A DNA stretch of 21,713 nt from DAOTXL01 sp034434895 (GCA_034434895.1 DAOTYI010000154.1:1-21713), one strand, 5' to 3'; counted from the first letter of the stretch, positions 7,478-15,274 are shown. Translations and numbers: made by a program. The notes: generated by a model from the sequence alone, not told the origin.

Positions 7478-8293
7478 ATGGTTGCTCCCTGGTTCACCAC
7501 TCTGAACCCGATTGTCCAGGCCTTGCTGGCCACCTGCTTTACCTGGTTCGCGACCTCGCTGGGGGCCGGCACCGTTTTTTTCTTCAAAACCATAGAGCGC
7601 CGGGTGCTGGACGGGATGTTGGGCTTCGCCGCCGGGGTGATGATCGCCGCCAGTTACTGGTCGCTCCTGGCACCGGCCATTGAAATGGCCGCCGAGGGGG
7701 GCGGGCCGGCCTGGGTCCCGGCCACGGTGGGCTTTTTGCTGGGCGGCGCGTTTCTGTGGGGCGTGGACCGGATCCTGCCTCACCTGCACCTGGGGTACCC
7801 GCTGCAGGAGGCGGAAGGGTTCAAGACCGCCTGGCAACGGAGTGTGTTGCTGGTGTTGGCCATCACCCTGCACAACTTTCCGGAGGGCCTGGCGGTAGGG
7901 GTGGCCTTTGGCGCAGTGGCCGCCGGATTGCCGGCTGCCTCGTTGGCCGGAGCCGGGGCGCTGGCGCTGGGCATTGGCCTTCAAAACTTCCCGGAGGGTG
8001 CAGCCGTTTCCGTCCCATTGCTCCGCGAAGGATTGTCCCGGTTCAAAAGCTTCTGGTACGGCCAGTTGTCAGGCGTGGTCGAACCGCTGGCCGGGGTGTT
8101 GGGCGCTTCGGCGGTGCTGCTGATGCGCCCGATCCTGCCCTATGCCCTGGCTTTTGCTGCCGGAGCGATGATCTATGTCGTGGTCGAAGAGCTGATCCCG
8201 GAATCGCAGTTGGAAAGCGGCACCAACATTGCCACCGTGGGGGCATTGGCCGGCTTTGCCGTCATGATGACGTTGGACGTGGCTTTGGGGTAG
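7478..8293 (+). CDS. ZIP-family (ZupT-like) divalent metal transporter
   Basis: Multi-pass inner-membrane protein, 271 aa from the ATG at 7478, importing Zn2+ or related divalent cations as ZIP/ZupT proteins do. The ZIP signature HNFPEG at 132-137 (H132, N133, E136) lies in one membrane helix and the paired QNFPEG at 169-174 in the next; these form the binuclear metal site. A His-containing stretch (HLHLG, about 102-106) precedes the conserved core. I chose 7478 because GAGGGGG lies 9 nt upstream, the hydrophobic N-terminus follows directly, and the GTG at 7403 is upstream of the predicted transcript start; the ATG at 7460 is a weaker alternative. Stands alone, convergent with the glycosyltransferase gene. 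Positions 8294-8340 show no clear terminator. Confidence 0.9.
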   Translation: MVAPWFTTLNPIVQALLATCFTWFATSLGAGTVFFFKTIERRVLDGMLGFAAGVMIAASYWSLLAPAIEMAAEGGGPAWVPATVGFLLGGAFLWGVDRILPHLHLGYPLQEAEGFKTAWQRSVLLVLAITLHNFPEGLAVGVAFGAVAAGLPAASLAGAGALALGIGLQNFPEGAAVSVPLLREGLSRFKSFWYGQLSGVVEPLAGVLGASAVLLMRPILPYALAFAAGAMIYVVVEELIPESQLESGTNIATVGALAGFAVMMTLDVALG

Positions 8294-8340
8294 GAGCACG
8301 CCCGACACAAAGGGCACACCGGCCACGAACTGTCCGGGGC

Positions 8341-9315
8341 CTACCCGGTTCGGCTCATGACCGGGCGGGTCAGCAGCGAGGCGATATAGTCGTCCGAGAC
8401 CCGCCGTGCCGCCTGGATGGCGCGTCGCTTCTTCAGCATCCTGGGCCAGCCCAAGAACCCGGCGATCTGTCCCCGCAGCCGCGCCCGCGCTGCCGCACCG
8501 CGCCAGGCACGCAAGGCGTCCCGGCAGATGCCCCACTGGGCATGGACGATGTGCGGCCAGTATGTTCGCAGCAATGTTCCGGGATAGTTCTTGGCAATGA
8601 CCCATAGCGTGTTCCGCCCGGTGTAAAAGCTGGCCAGGGGGCCGCCTCCGGTGGCGCTCAGCTTGTGGTAAACCACTGCCTGGGGGGTGTACCAGCAGGG
8701 CCAGCCGGCCAGTTGCGCCCGCCAGTTGAGGTCCACATCTTCACAGTACATGAAGAACGATTCGTCAAACAGCCCTACATCGTCCAGCATGGCCCGCCGG
8801 TAGGCCACTGCCCCCCCACAGCCGCCGAAGATCCAGCCCGCCTCGTCGAACTGGCCTTCGTCGCGCTGCCACACCCCCCGGTTGAACGGCAAACCGTCTA
8901 TGCCATAGCCGTCACCGGCCGAGTGGAGGAGGTCGCGCCGGTCAAAGAGCCGGATCTTGGCCGCCGCCATCCCGGCTTCGGGATGCGCCTGCAAGGCTGT
9001 CACCAACGCCTCGACGAAACGGGGATCGGCCTGGGTGTCGTTGTTGAGGGAGATGAGAATGTCGCCCCGGGCAGCACGAAACCCGGCATTGTTGCCGCCG
9101 GTCAACCCCCGGTTGCGCTCCAGGACCAGCAACCGCACCTCAGGATACCGCTCTGCCACCAACGCTACCGAATCGTCGGTCGAGGCGTTGTCCACCAGGA
9201 TCACCTCCAGGTCGGAGCAGGTCTGCGCCCGCAGCGCCTCCAGACAGGCGGGCAGGTGATGGGCGCCGTTCCAGTTGGGGATGACCACGGAGGCCAGAGG
9301 GCTACCCACGCGCAA
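8341..9315 (-). CDS. Family 2 glycosyltransferase (rhamnosyltransferase-like)
   Basis: 324 aa, GT-A fold glycosyltransferase of the WbbL/rhamnosyltransferase type, predicted to add a sugar from a nucleotide donor to a lipid-linked glycan on the cytoplasmic face. The N-terminus ASVVIPNWNG and VDNASTDDS are the GT2 nucleotide-binding signature. SLNNDT supplies the acidic metal-binding site, and FMYCEDVDLNWR is the ED-containing catalytic motif. The basic C-terminal tail may contact membrane. The start is uncertain: TTG at 9315 or GTG at 9309, both overlapping the end of the RmlD gene by 8-14 bp, which suggests translational coupling. An adjacent dTDP-rhamnose synthesis gene makes rhamnose a reasonable donor sugar (inference). 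Confidence 0.9.
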   Translation of the reverse strand: MRVGSPLASVVIPNWNGAHHLPACLEALRAQTCSDLEVILVDNASTDDSVALVAERYPEVRLLVLERNRGLTGGNNAGFRAARGDILISLNNDTQADPRFVEALVTALQAHPEAGMAAAKIRLFDRRDLLHSAGDGYGIDGLPFNRGVWQRDEGQFDEAGWIFGGCGGAVAYRRAMLDDVGLFDESFFMYCEDVDLNWRAQLAGWPCWYTPQAVVYHKLSATGGGPLASFYTGRNTLWVIAKNYPGTLLRTYWPHIVHAQWGICRDALRAWRGAAARARLRGQIAGFLGWPRMLKKRRAIQAARRVSDDYIASLLTRPVMSRTG

Positions 9316-10132
9316 AATAGTCCCGCAGCGCTTCCTGCCAGGGGCGGAGGGTGATGCCCAACGCCGCGCCGGTCAGGTTCTCCAGAGGGGTGTACAAGGG
9401 GGGTGGGGCGGGGCGTTCCCACTGCTGGCTGGTGATCGGCTCGACCGGCACATGGCCCCGGCCGGCCATCTCCAGGATGGCGCACGCCCACTCATAGCGG
9501 GAGCAAAAGCCGCTGTTGGTGAAGTGAAAGATGCCGTAATGCCCGGTGCGGATGAGCCGGGCGATGGCGGCAGCCAGGTCGGGGGCGTAGGTCGGGCTGC
9601 TCACCTCATCGGTGACAACGCGCAGCGCCCCTCGCTCATCGGCAGCCGCGATGATTTTCGTGACAAAGTTCCGGCCCTGCCGGGCGTAGAGCCAGGCGGT
9701 GCGCACAATGTAGAAATGGTGGAGCAGACTGCGCACATAGAACTCGGCGGCGGCCTTGGAGCGGGCGTAGGTGCTGCGGGGGGTGGGGGTGTCCCACTCG
9801 TAGTAGGGCCGGCCCAGCCGTCCATCGAACACCTCGTTGGTGCTGATGTGGACCATAGCCGCGCCGCAGCGCCCGCAGGCCAGGGCGATGTTGTGCGTGC
9901 CCAGGACGTTGATCCGAAAAGCCCGCTCCGGATCCCGCTCACAACCATCCACGTCGGTCATGGCGGCGGTGTGGATGACCAGCTCGGGTTGCAACCCGGC
10001 CACCGTGCTCACGATAGCCGGATCGGCAATGTCGTGCTCTGGCAGGTCAAGGCCAAAGAGTTCCTCGCCGGCCAGGACGGTCTGCAACGCCCGGCCCAAC
10101 TGTCCCTTATGTCCCGTAATGACAACCCGCAT
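9302..10132 (-). CDS. rfbD: dTDP-4-dehydrorhamnose reductase (RmlD/RfbD-like)
   Basis: 276 aa, extended short-chain dehydrogenase family, catalysing the last NAD(P)H-dependent step to dTDP-L-rhamnose. The nucleotide-binding TGHKGQLG motif (G7, G10, G13) is followed by the catalytic Y122-x3-K126 (YARSK) and the STNEVFDG segment, where most RmlD proteins have STDYVFDG. Start ATG has GGAGGGAG immediately upstream. RmlA, B and C are not in the window, so they must be elsewhere, or the substrate could be another dTDP-4-keto sugar. It lies 39 bp after the propeller gene and overlaps the glycosyltransferase gene. Confidence 0.88.
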   Translation of the reverse strand: MRVVITGHKGQLGRALQTVLAGEELFGLDLPEHDIADPAIVSTVAGLQPELVIHTAAMTDVDGCERDPERAFRINVLGTHNIALACGRCGAAMVHISTNEVFDGRLGRPYYEWDTPTPRSTYARSKAAAEFYVRSLLHHFYIVRTAWLYARQGRNFVTKIIAAADERGALRVVTDEVSSPTYAPDLAAAIARLIRTGHYGIFHFTNSGFCSRYEWACAILEMAGRGHVPVEPITSQQWERPAPPPLYTPLENLTGAALGITLRPWQEALRDYFARG

Positions 10133-10171
10133 CTGCTCCCTCCTGTCCTTCGTCCCTGGCCATGGGCCGTT

Positions 10172-12058
10172 TCATGGCACCCACGACAGCCGCTCACTCA
10201 CCGGGTCTGGATAGGCATCGCCGGTAGCCAGGACCTTCTGCACCTGACCCGACCGGAGCTGGAGGAGATACACCGCCCATGCCCCCTCACGATTGGAGAG
10301 GAAGGCCAGTTGCCCCCCGTCCGGCGACCAGGTGGGAGCCACGTCGGCAGCAGGGTGGTCGGTCAGCCGTGTCTCCCGGCCGGTCGTCACGTCAATCAGG
10401 TACAGTTCCCAGTTTCCGGCCCGGGCGGAGACAAAAGCCACCTGACGGCCGTCGGGCGACCAGGCGGGGGCGGTGTCACCGGGATCGGCCGTCAGGCGGG
10501 CCGGATGAAAGCCGCCGGCCTGCATGACCCACAGGCCGCAGTTATCCCCTCGCTCATCGCAGCCGTGGTAGACGATCTGGCTTCCGTCGGGCGACCAGGC
10601 CGGCATCTGGCCAAAGGCCCACGCTTCCCCCTCACCCCGGATGTCGGTGGGCGAGATGGCGTAGATGCGCCACTTGCGGTCGCCATGCTTGTCCGAGGCA
10701 AAGAGGATCTGTTCCGCATCGGGTGACCAGGCCGGGACCGAGTCCTCCACGTGGGCGGTCAGCTCACTGACCTGGCCGGTGCGCAGGTCCAGGACGCTCA
10801 ACCCCAGGTGAAGTGGGTCCAGGTTCCGGAAGGCCAGCCGCTTGCCGCCGGGAGCCATGGCCGGCTGTCTGGCATTTTCCCACAGCAACCGCGCTTCTCC
10901 CTGCGCCAGGTCCACCAGGTAGAGGTCGTAGCGCTGGCGGCTGGCGTCGTAGCTGGCGAACGCGATCTGCCCTTTGCCGGCTGCCCGGGCGAGGGGGGTG
11001 GGGGTAGGGGTGGCCTGGTAGACGGCCGGTGTCGCCGACGGTGAGGCGCCCACAGCCGGCCGGGTGACGGTGGGCGTGGCGCGGCGGGTCGCCGTGGGCG
11101 TCGGCGCCTGGGCTGTGGCCTGACAGCGCAGGGCAGCATCGTCCCGGCTGTCCACCGTCGTCTCCAACGGCAGGACCTGGACTGCGGCCGCGTACTCGCT
11201 GGCCGCCCGACACCAGTCCCCCTGCCCGGCGAAGGTCTGGGCATAGAAGGTATAGGCGTCGTGCAGGCGGGCCTGCACATCCTTGTAGCCGGGAGCCAGG
11301 GCGTAAAGCCCCTTCAAAGCCTGGACCGTCGCTCCCCAGTCGCGGTCCCAGTAGCTCAGAGCAGCCTTGTACAGATGAGCCAGGTTGATCTGCTCCTGCG
11401 CCGCCGCGTCTCCCGGTTTCAGGGTCAATACCAGCTCAAAATGGCCGATGGCTTCATCCAGCCGGTCCTGGCGTACAGCATTCAGCCCCAGGCGGTAGTG
11501 GGCTGTGCTCAGCATGGTTTCCACATTCTGGCGCTGATACCCGGCATCCAACCCGCGCAGTTCATTGAGCACGGCTACCGCCTGCTCCAGGTTGCCGCTT
11601 TCATAATGGGCTACCGCCTGCCGATAGAGCAGGGCGGCGGCGTCCTGCCGCGTTTCTGAGGTGGGCCGGCTCTGCGCCCGGGCCAGTTCCTCGGCAGCCC
11701 GCAATTGGGCGCGGGCCGCGCTCAGGCTCGAATCGTGCCGCAGGGCCAGCTTGAACTCGGCGATGGCCAGTTCATAGTTCCCCTGGGCCAGATAGCCCAC
11801 CCCCAACGTATAGTGCTCCTGGGCAATCTGCCGGTTTTCCAGCGCCCGGTCCCTCAGACCATCGTAAATGCCCAGGGCCCCCAGCACCAGCATATAGACC
11901 ACCAGCAGGACCACCGTCAGCGCGGCGATGAGCGTCCACAACCAGGTGCGAGGGCGGCGCCGCGCCGCCTGGACCTCCTGCACCTCCAGCTCCTGGAGCG
12001 GAGGCAGCCGGGCGGGGACCGGAATCCACTCTTCCTCTTTCTTTTTCCGTCTTACCAT
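10172..12058 (-). CDS. Membrane-anchored TPR protein with C-terminal TolB-like beta-propeller
   Basis: 628 aa. A charged cytoplasmic N-terminus (KKKEEE) is followed by one membrane helix at 39-63, which places the rest outside. Tetratricopeptide repeats fill about 75-310 (for example GYLAQGNYELAIAEFKLAL). A Thr/Pro/Ala linker covers about 315-362, and PD40/TolB-type propeller blades cover about 365-628, each with a W/A-SPDG-xx-(I/V)-(A/V)F-S pattern (PAWSPDG, TWSPDGG). Probably a scaffold or sensor at the cell surface; no enzymatic motif is visible. Starts 3 bp after the stop of the PEGA/DUF5107 gene and is almost certainly cotranscribed with it. Confidence 0.85.
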   Translation of the reverse strand: MVRRKKKEEEWIPVPARLPPLQELEVQEVQAARRRPRTWLWTLIAALTVVLLVVYMLVLGALGIYDGLRDRALENRQIAQEHYTLGVGYLAQGNYELAIAEFKLALRHDSSLSAARAQLRAAEELARAQSRPTSETRQDAAALLYRQAVAHYESGNLEQAVAVLNELRGLDAGYQRQNVETMLSTAHYRLGLNAVRQDRLDEAIGHFELVLTLKPGDAAAQEQINLAHLYKAALSYWDRDWGATVQALKGLYALAPGYKDVQARLHDAYTFYAQTFAGQGDWCRAASEYAAAVQVLPLETTVDSRDDAALRCQATAQAPTPTATRRATPTVTRPAVGASPSATPAVYQATPTPTPLARAAGKGQIAFASYDASRQRYDLYLVDLAQGEARLLWENARQPAMAPGGKRLAFRNLDPLHLGLSVLDLRTGQVSELTAHVEDSVPAWSPDAEQILFASDKHGDRKWRIYAISPTDIRGEGEAWAFGQMPAWSPDGSQIVYHGCDERGDNCGLWVMQAGGFHPARLTADPGDTAPAWSPDGRQVAFVSARAGNWELYLIDVTTGRETRLTDHPAADVAPTWSPDGGQLAFLSNREGAWAVYLLQLRSGQVQKVLATGDAYPDPVSERLSWVP

Positions 12059-12061
12059 TTC

Positions 12062-14242
12062 TCAAAGATCGGTGTGGTATTCAGCCACGACCGTCCCGTC
12101 GGGCGCTTCCAGGCGAAAGGTCAACCGCCTGCCCTGGAGCGCGCCATCGAGTGAAAGAAGCTGACGGAACGGTTCACCGGGCCGCAACGACACCTCTTGC
12201 CGCCAGCGCTCCTGGCCGTCCAGCAGCAGCAGGGCGACGCCCGACCAGGCGCGGGTCGTCATGGCGGCTACCTGAACCCGGTCGCCTGCCACCGACAGGT
12301 TCAGCGCCGCCACCTCGTTGGCATAGCGCAGGCCGCCCAGGCCGGCCACCGGATACCAGGTCTCGGTCCACTGCAGGTGGCCGCCGGCCGGCAGGGTCAC
12401 GCTGTCGGCGAAGGTAGAAGCCGGGCCGCCGTGGATCTCGACATAGCTCGAACCATCATCGGTCCAGTTGTCGGCGGGAAAGGGATCGTTCCAGCCGAAG
12501 GCAAACAGCTTGGCCCCGCGGGCTACCTCCGGCGGAAAGATGCGGACCATCCCCTCGTCATAGCCCTCATCGTACACGGCGATAAAGTGGCCGACGGCCG
12601 GGTCCTCGAAAAAGCCCAGCCAGCGGTTCCAGTTGCCCAGGCGGCTCAGGTCCACGCCGCCAAAGAGCGGCCACGACAACCGCTGATTGGGTCCGGGCAG
12701 CCGGTCGTCGCCCCGGCTGTGGACGGTCACGGCGGTGACGGCCTGGGGCAGGACGAAGCGCAGGTCCGCCGAGGGCGCATTCCGCCCGCCCGGAGCCAGC
12801 ATGGCATTGGTCCAATATTTGACGGCCAGCGGCGCAGCGGTGGGGTTTTCCAGGCGGGGGCGGAGGGTGAAATAACCCGCTCCGGCCTCCAGCCGCACGG
12901 CGATGATGGCCCGGACCCGGTCCACCGCGTCCGTATCACGCAGGGTGACGGTTACCCCCCGGTCGTCCCGGCCGGTGGTGATCTGCCAGGGCACACCCCA
13001 TTCGTAGCCATGTTCCTCCACCGGCAGGCACCACTCAAAGCCGCCCGCTGCCAGCCACCAGCCCTGCTCCGCCGGTCCCCACGGGGCGGGCTTGAGCACC
13101 GGATTGCGGTAGGTCTGCCGGTGGCCGGTGGGCTTGAAGATCACCTCATAGAGGCGCCCTCCCACCTCGGGCAGGAAGGTGAGCTGCAGATACTCGTTCT
13201 CCACGACCAGAGTGCGATAGGTCACCTCCACCGGGGCCGGCCCAGAGGCGTCATAGGCCGCCCGGTCGAGGACGGCGTAGGGCATGTGGAACGTTTCGTT
13301 CCAGCCCTGCGTGATGAACCGGGCATAGGGATATGTGGCGATGGTGACCTGCCCCTGGCGCACCGTCACGACCCCTGGCCTGGGACCAGGGGTAGCTGTA
13401 GGGGTGGCGGTGGCTGTAGGGGTGAGAGTAGGAGGTAAAACAGGCGGGGTACAGGTGGGCGGCAGCGTTGGGATGGGCACCCTTTGCGAGAAGGAGTTGT
13501 TGTCCTCGTTGCTCTCCTGGACTTGGGAATCCACGTCCACGACCACCCGGTTTTCCCTACCATACCGGTAACCTTCGAACCAGAGGCGGATCGTCTCACC
13601 GGCGGCCAGCCCTCCGGCCACCTCCTGGCGGGTACCGTTGGCTTCGACGATAAAGGGGCCGGCTGCCCCATGCCCGGCATTTTTGACCGACACCCCCAGG
13701 CCGAGCTGGGTGGAACGATAGTCGCAGGCCCCGCCTGTCTCCAGCTCAATGGTGACCTGGCCGACCTGCAAATCGGGCAGGGCCGTCCGGGGGGTCGGCG
13801 TTGGCGTGGCGGTCGGCCCTTCGCTTTTCCGTGGGGCAGGGGTGGGCGTCGTGGACGGTGTCAGCGGCACCAGATCGCCCAAGACGGCAGCCTCGGCGCC
13901 GGCGGCCAGGGTCACCTCCTGTTCCAGCGGCATGTAGCCATCCATCTCGACGCGGACGGTGTGCTGGCCCGGCGGCAGGTCCAGGCCCACCGGCGTAGTG
14001 CCGGAGCGCATCCCATCCACCCATACAGCCGCACCCGCCGGGTGAACCTCCACCCGCAGGCGGGCCGCCGCCTCCGATGGCGGTGGAGCGGTTGTGACAG
14101 GCACCGCACCAGGCCGGCCCGGCCCCGCGCAGCGACCGATGCCTGCGACCAAAAGCAGGACAAAAAGGGTGGCCAGGAGCCGTACCCCAACTCCCGGCCA
14201 TCCGCTTGAGCCAGATGGCCCCTGTTCCCCGGCGCTATTCAT
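12062..14242 (-). CDS. PEGA-CARDB-DUF5107 surface protein
   Basis: 726 aa from the ATG at 14242. One hydrophobic segment at 20-37 acts as signal or anchor. A cysteine follows it but is preceded by Arg, so this is not a canonical lipobox. A PEGA domain (about 62-120, VDGMRSGTTPVGLDLPPGQH), a Thr/Pro linker, a CARDB domain (about 156-255, ending ESNEDNNSF) and a second linker come next. From about 290 the protein matches DUF5107, a galactose-mutarotase-like beta-sandwich (LPEVGGRLYE, GGFEWCLP). That fold suggests carbohydrate binding, but the function is unknown. A GTG at 14281 would give 13 extra residues, but the -10 box lies inside that extension, so 14242 is preferred; the mRNA is then leaderless. 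Confidence 0.85.
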   Translation of the reverse strand: MNSAGEQGPSGSSGWPGVGVRLLATLFVLLLVAGIGRCAGPGRPGAVPVTTAPPPSEAAARLRVEVHPAGAAVWVDGMRSGTTPVGLDLPPGQHTVRVEMDGYMPLEQEVTLAAGAEAAVLGDLVPLTPSTTPTPAPRKSEGPTATPTPTPRTALPDLQVGQVTIELETGGACDYRSTQLGLGVSVKNAGHGAAGPFIVEANGTRQEVAGGLAAGETIRLWFEGYRYGRENRVVVDVDSQVQESNEDNNSFSQRVPIPTLPPTCTPPVLPPTLTPTATATPTATPGPRPGVVTVRQGQVTIATYPYARFITQGWNETFHMPYAVLDRAAYDASGPAPVEVTYRTLVVENEYLQLTFLPEVGGRLYEVIFKPTGHRQTYRNPVLKPAPWGPAEQGWWLAAGGFEWCLPVEEHGYEWGVPWQITTGRDDRGVTVTLRDTDAVDRVRAIIAVRLEAGAGYFTLRPRLENPTAAPLAVKYWTNAMLAPGGRNAPSADLRFVLPQAVTAVTVHSRGDDRLPGPNQRLSWPLFGGVDLSRLGNWNRWLGFFEDPAVGHFIAVYDEGYDEGMVRIFPPEVARGAKLFAFGWNDPFPADNWTDDGSSYVEIHGGPASTFADSVTLPAGGHLQWTETWYPVAGLGGLRYANEVAALNLSVAGDRVQVAAMTTRAWSGVALLLLDGQERWRQEVSLRPGEPFRQLLSLDGALQGRRLTFRLEAPDGTVVAEYHTDL

Positions 14243-14262
14243 GGGGCCATTATACCATGTTT
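14208..14262 (-). repeat. 55-bp direct repeat, copy 1 (gene junction)
   Basis: Identical over 55 bp to 15206-15260 (offset 998). Similarity continues for about 16 bp more with four mismatches, to about 14278. It contains the extended -10 promoter, the start codon and the first 11 or so codons of the PEGA protein gene. Confidence 0.95.
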
Positions 14263-14276
14263 GGGGCAGCGCGCAA
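14249..14276 (-). promoter_or_regulatory. Extended -10 promoter of the PEGA protein gene
   Basis: On the minus strand: TTGCGC (14276-14271), 16-bp spacer ending TGG, then TATAAT (14254-14249). TGnTATAAT is an extended -10 element. The ATG at 14242 begins 7 nt beyond the -10 box, which makes the transcript start at or beside the start codon. Confidence 0.7.
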
Positions 14277-14503
14277 GTCACTCGCCTGGAAAGCCGTCAG
14301 CACAGGGGAGTACCTGGTTTCCCGTGTCCGGCCCACCGGCAGGTGAAAGACAGCCACAGGGGGCTCCTCTCCGCAACCGCGACCGATTTCCAGTTCAAAG
14401 TTGAAATGCCCCCTGGTCCAGCTACCGCCACCTGGCGTCTCTCGCCTTCCCCCTCATCCGGTCTCACAGCAAGCCACGCAGGAGAGATTCAAATGCATCC
14501 GGT

Positions 14504-14728
14504 TCAGGCATACTCGTACACAGGGACCTGGATCACACGCTTCGGCCTACCCTGTTGCCAGACCAGCTTTTGCAGGTGTTCCACAGTCTCGGGCGAAAAC
14601 AACTGCTCGCCTGTTTCCACATTGACTCGTGCAGGAACATTCTCCACAACAATCAGCTGACCATCCAGATCGAGGGTGTATGTAACTCTTTGTTCTACCA
14701 AATTTTCCTGCCATTGATATGCATTCAT
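14504..14728 (-). CDS. YgiT/MqsA-N-like small protein lacking the zinc cysteines, likely antitoxin
   Basis: 74 aa. The segment VTYTLDLDGQLIVVENVPA followed by SPETVEHLQKLVW matches the N-terminal domain of YgiT/MqsA-type antitoxins, which normally bind zinc through two CxxC pairs. Here the second pair is replaced (VNVETGE where VCxxCGE is usual) and there is no Cys at all, so the protein cannot bind zinc this way. Variants like this occur in the family as I know it. ATG overlaps the TGA of the DUF4258 gene (ATGA), the coupling typical of two-gene toxin-antitoxin operons. The order here is toxin first. Function is inferred. Confidence 0.65.
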   Translation of the reverse strand: MNAYQWQENLVEQRVTYTLDLDGQLIVVENVPARVNVETGEQLFSPETVEHLQKLVWQQGRPKRVIQVPVYEYA

Positions 14729-15036
14729 ATCATTTTTCTCCTTACCCTGAAATCAATCCATTGGGCCGGGTCCGGTTCGTACAGGGTGATGATTTTGATC
14801 AACGGGCGAGAGGGGTAACTGCACTGAACATGCAGCGGTCTGCCCGCCTGTGTGAAACCCAGCACCAGGCAACTCGGACCATACTTGTCATCTGGATAGT
14901 CCTCGATAACCTCGCTATTGACAATTGCCTCACGCACTTCGCGCACGCTAATTTGGCGGAGGATACTTTGATCAACGGCATGCTTTGAGAACTCGAACTG
15001 TCCTGCTTGAATCTTGACACGTATTTGCTCAATCAT
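14725..15036 (-). CDS. DUF4258 protein, likely toxin of a toxin-antitoxin pair
   Basis: 103 aa from the ATG at 15036 (MIEQIRVKIQ). Features of DUF4258 are an N-terminal FSKHA, a central ISVREVREAIVNSEVIEDYPD, PLHVQCSY and a C-terminal IITLYEPDP. The family is small, often next to YgiT-like genes, and is thought to be toxin-like; the activity is not established. An upstream in-frame extension to 15090 exists but runs into the palindromic element, so I reject it. The ribosome-binding site is weak. It may be transcribed from the duplicated promoter at 15247-15274. Confidence 0.7.
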   Translation of the reverse strand: MIEQIRVKIQAGQFEFSKHAVDQSILRQISVREVREAIVNSEVIEDYPDDKYGPSCLVLGFTQAGRPLHVQCSYPSRPLIKIITLYEPDPAQWIDFRVRRKMI

Positions 15037-15050
15037 CCAGGTGCCCTGCT

Positions 15051-15165
15051 TTAGAGCTAGTCTGAAAACCACTAAGGACACGAAGGACACAAAGAATTTC
15101 TGTCAATTTCCTATCACTTCTTTGCCCTGTGCGCCTTCGTGGTAGACTTTTCAGACAAGCTCTTA
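15051..15165. repeat. 115-bp palindromic (MITE-like) element
   Basis: Terminal arms 15051-15068 and 15148-15165 are reverse complements at 16 of 18 positions, with TCTGAAAA/TTTTCAGA innermost. The inside also pairs: CACGAAGG (15079-15086) with CCTTCGTG (15134-15141) and CAAAG with CTTTG. The GGACACGAAGGACAC stretch is reminiscent of dispersed intergenic repeats in environmental bacterial genomes. It could fold into a long hairpin and act as a terminator or as a non-autonomous mobile element. No clear target-site duplication was seen. Confidence 0.7.
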
Positions 15166-15240
15166 GAAATACAGGAGCCGCGCTCCGGCTTCCAACCACT
15201 CGCCGGAGCCAGATGGCCCCTGTTCCCCGGCGCTATTCAT
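15163..15240 (-). pseudogene. 25-codon remnant copying the start of the PEGA protein gene
   Basis: The second copy of the direct repeat carries the same ATG and the first 11 codons (MNSAGEQGPSG) as the PEGA protein gene. It then diverges, running 14 more codons to a TAA formed by the end of the palindromic element. Most likely a duplicated, severed 5' end with no function of its own, although it retains a full promoter. Confidence 0.7.
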
Positions 15241-15260
15241 GGGGCCATTATACCATGTTT
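15206..15260 (-). repeat. 55-bp direct repeat, copy 2 (gene junction)
   Basis: Partner of 14208-14262. It overlaps the TAA stop (15259-15261) of the PTPS-related membrane protein reading frame. This copy is probably the original upstream half of the junction, because it runs on into the intact gene end. Confidence 0.95.
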
Positions 15261-15274
15261 AAGCCAGTGCGCAA
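15247..15274 (-). promoter_or_regulatory. Duplicated extended -10 promoter
   Basis: Same elements as the promoter at 14249-14276: TTGCGC (15274-15269), 16-bp spacer ending TGG, TATAAT (15252-15247). It fires toward the 25-codon remnant and, about 200 bp on, the DUF4258/YgiT-like pair, which has no clear promoter of its own. Confidence 0.6.

Larger units (their letters stand above)
14263..15205. mobile_element. Insertion of about 1 kb bracketed by direct repeats, carrying a toxin-antitoxin-like pair
   Basis: The segment between the two 55-bp direct repeats interrupts the junction of the PTPS-related membrane protein genes and the PEGA protein gene. It holds two small overlapping genes (14504-15036), a 115-bp palindromic element (15051-15165) and about 240 bp (14263-14503) with no gene I can support. 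No transposase or integrase is present. Lower coding GC and different codon use in the two small genes suggest foreign origin. The mechanism is unknown. Confidence 0.5.

Noticed and set aside
8294..8340. Bidirectional terminator between the convergent ZIP and glycosyltransferase genes
   Set aside because: Only short CCGG/GGCC self-complementary pieces, with no stable stem or T-run.
14090..14170. Lipoprotein signal at the N-terminus of the PEGA protein
   Set aside because: The cysteine follows IGR; Arg just before Cys is not accepted by the lipobox rule.
14243..14281. GTG start adding 13 residues to the PEGA protein
   Set aside because: The -10 box lies inside this stretch, and the extension overlaps the duplicated 3' end of the upstream gene.
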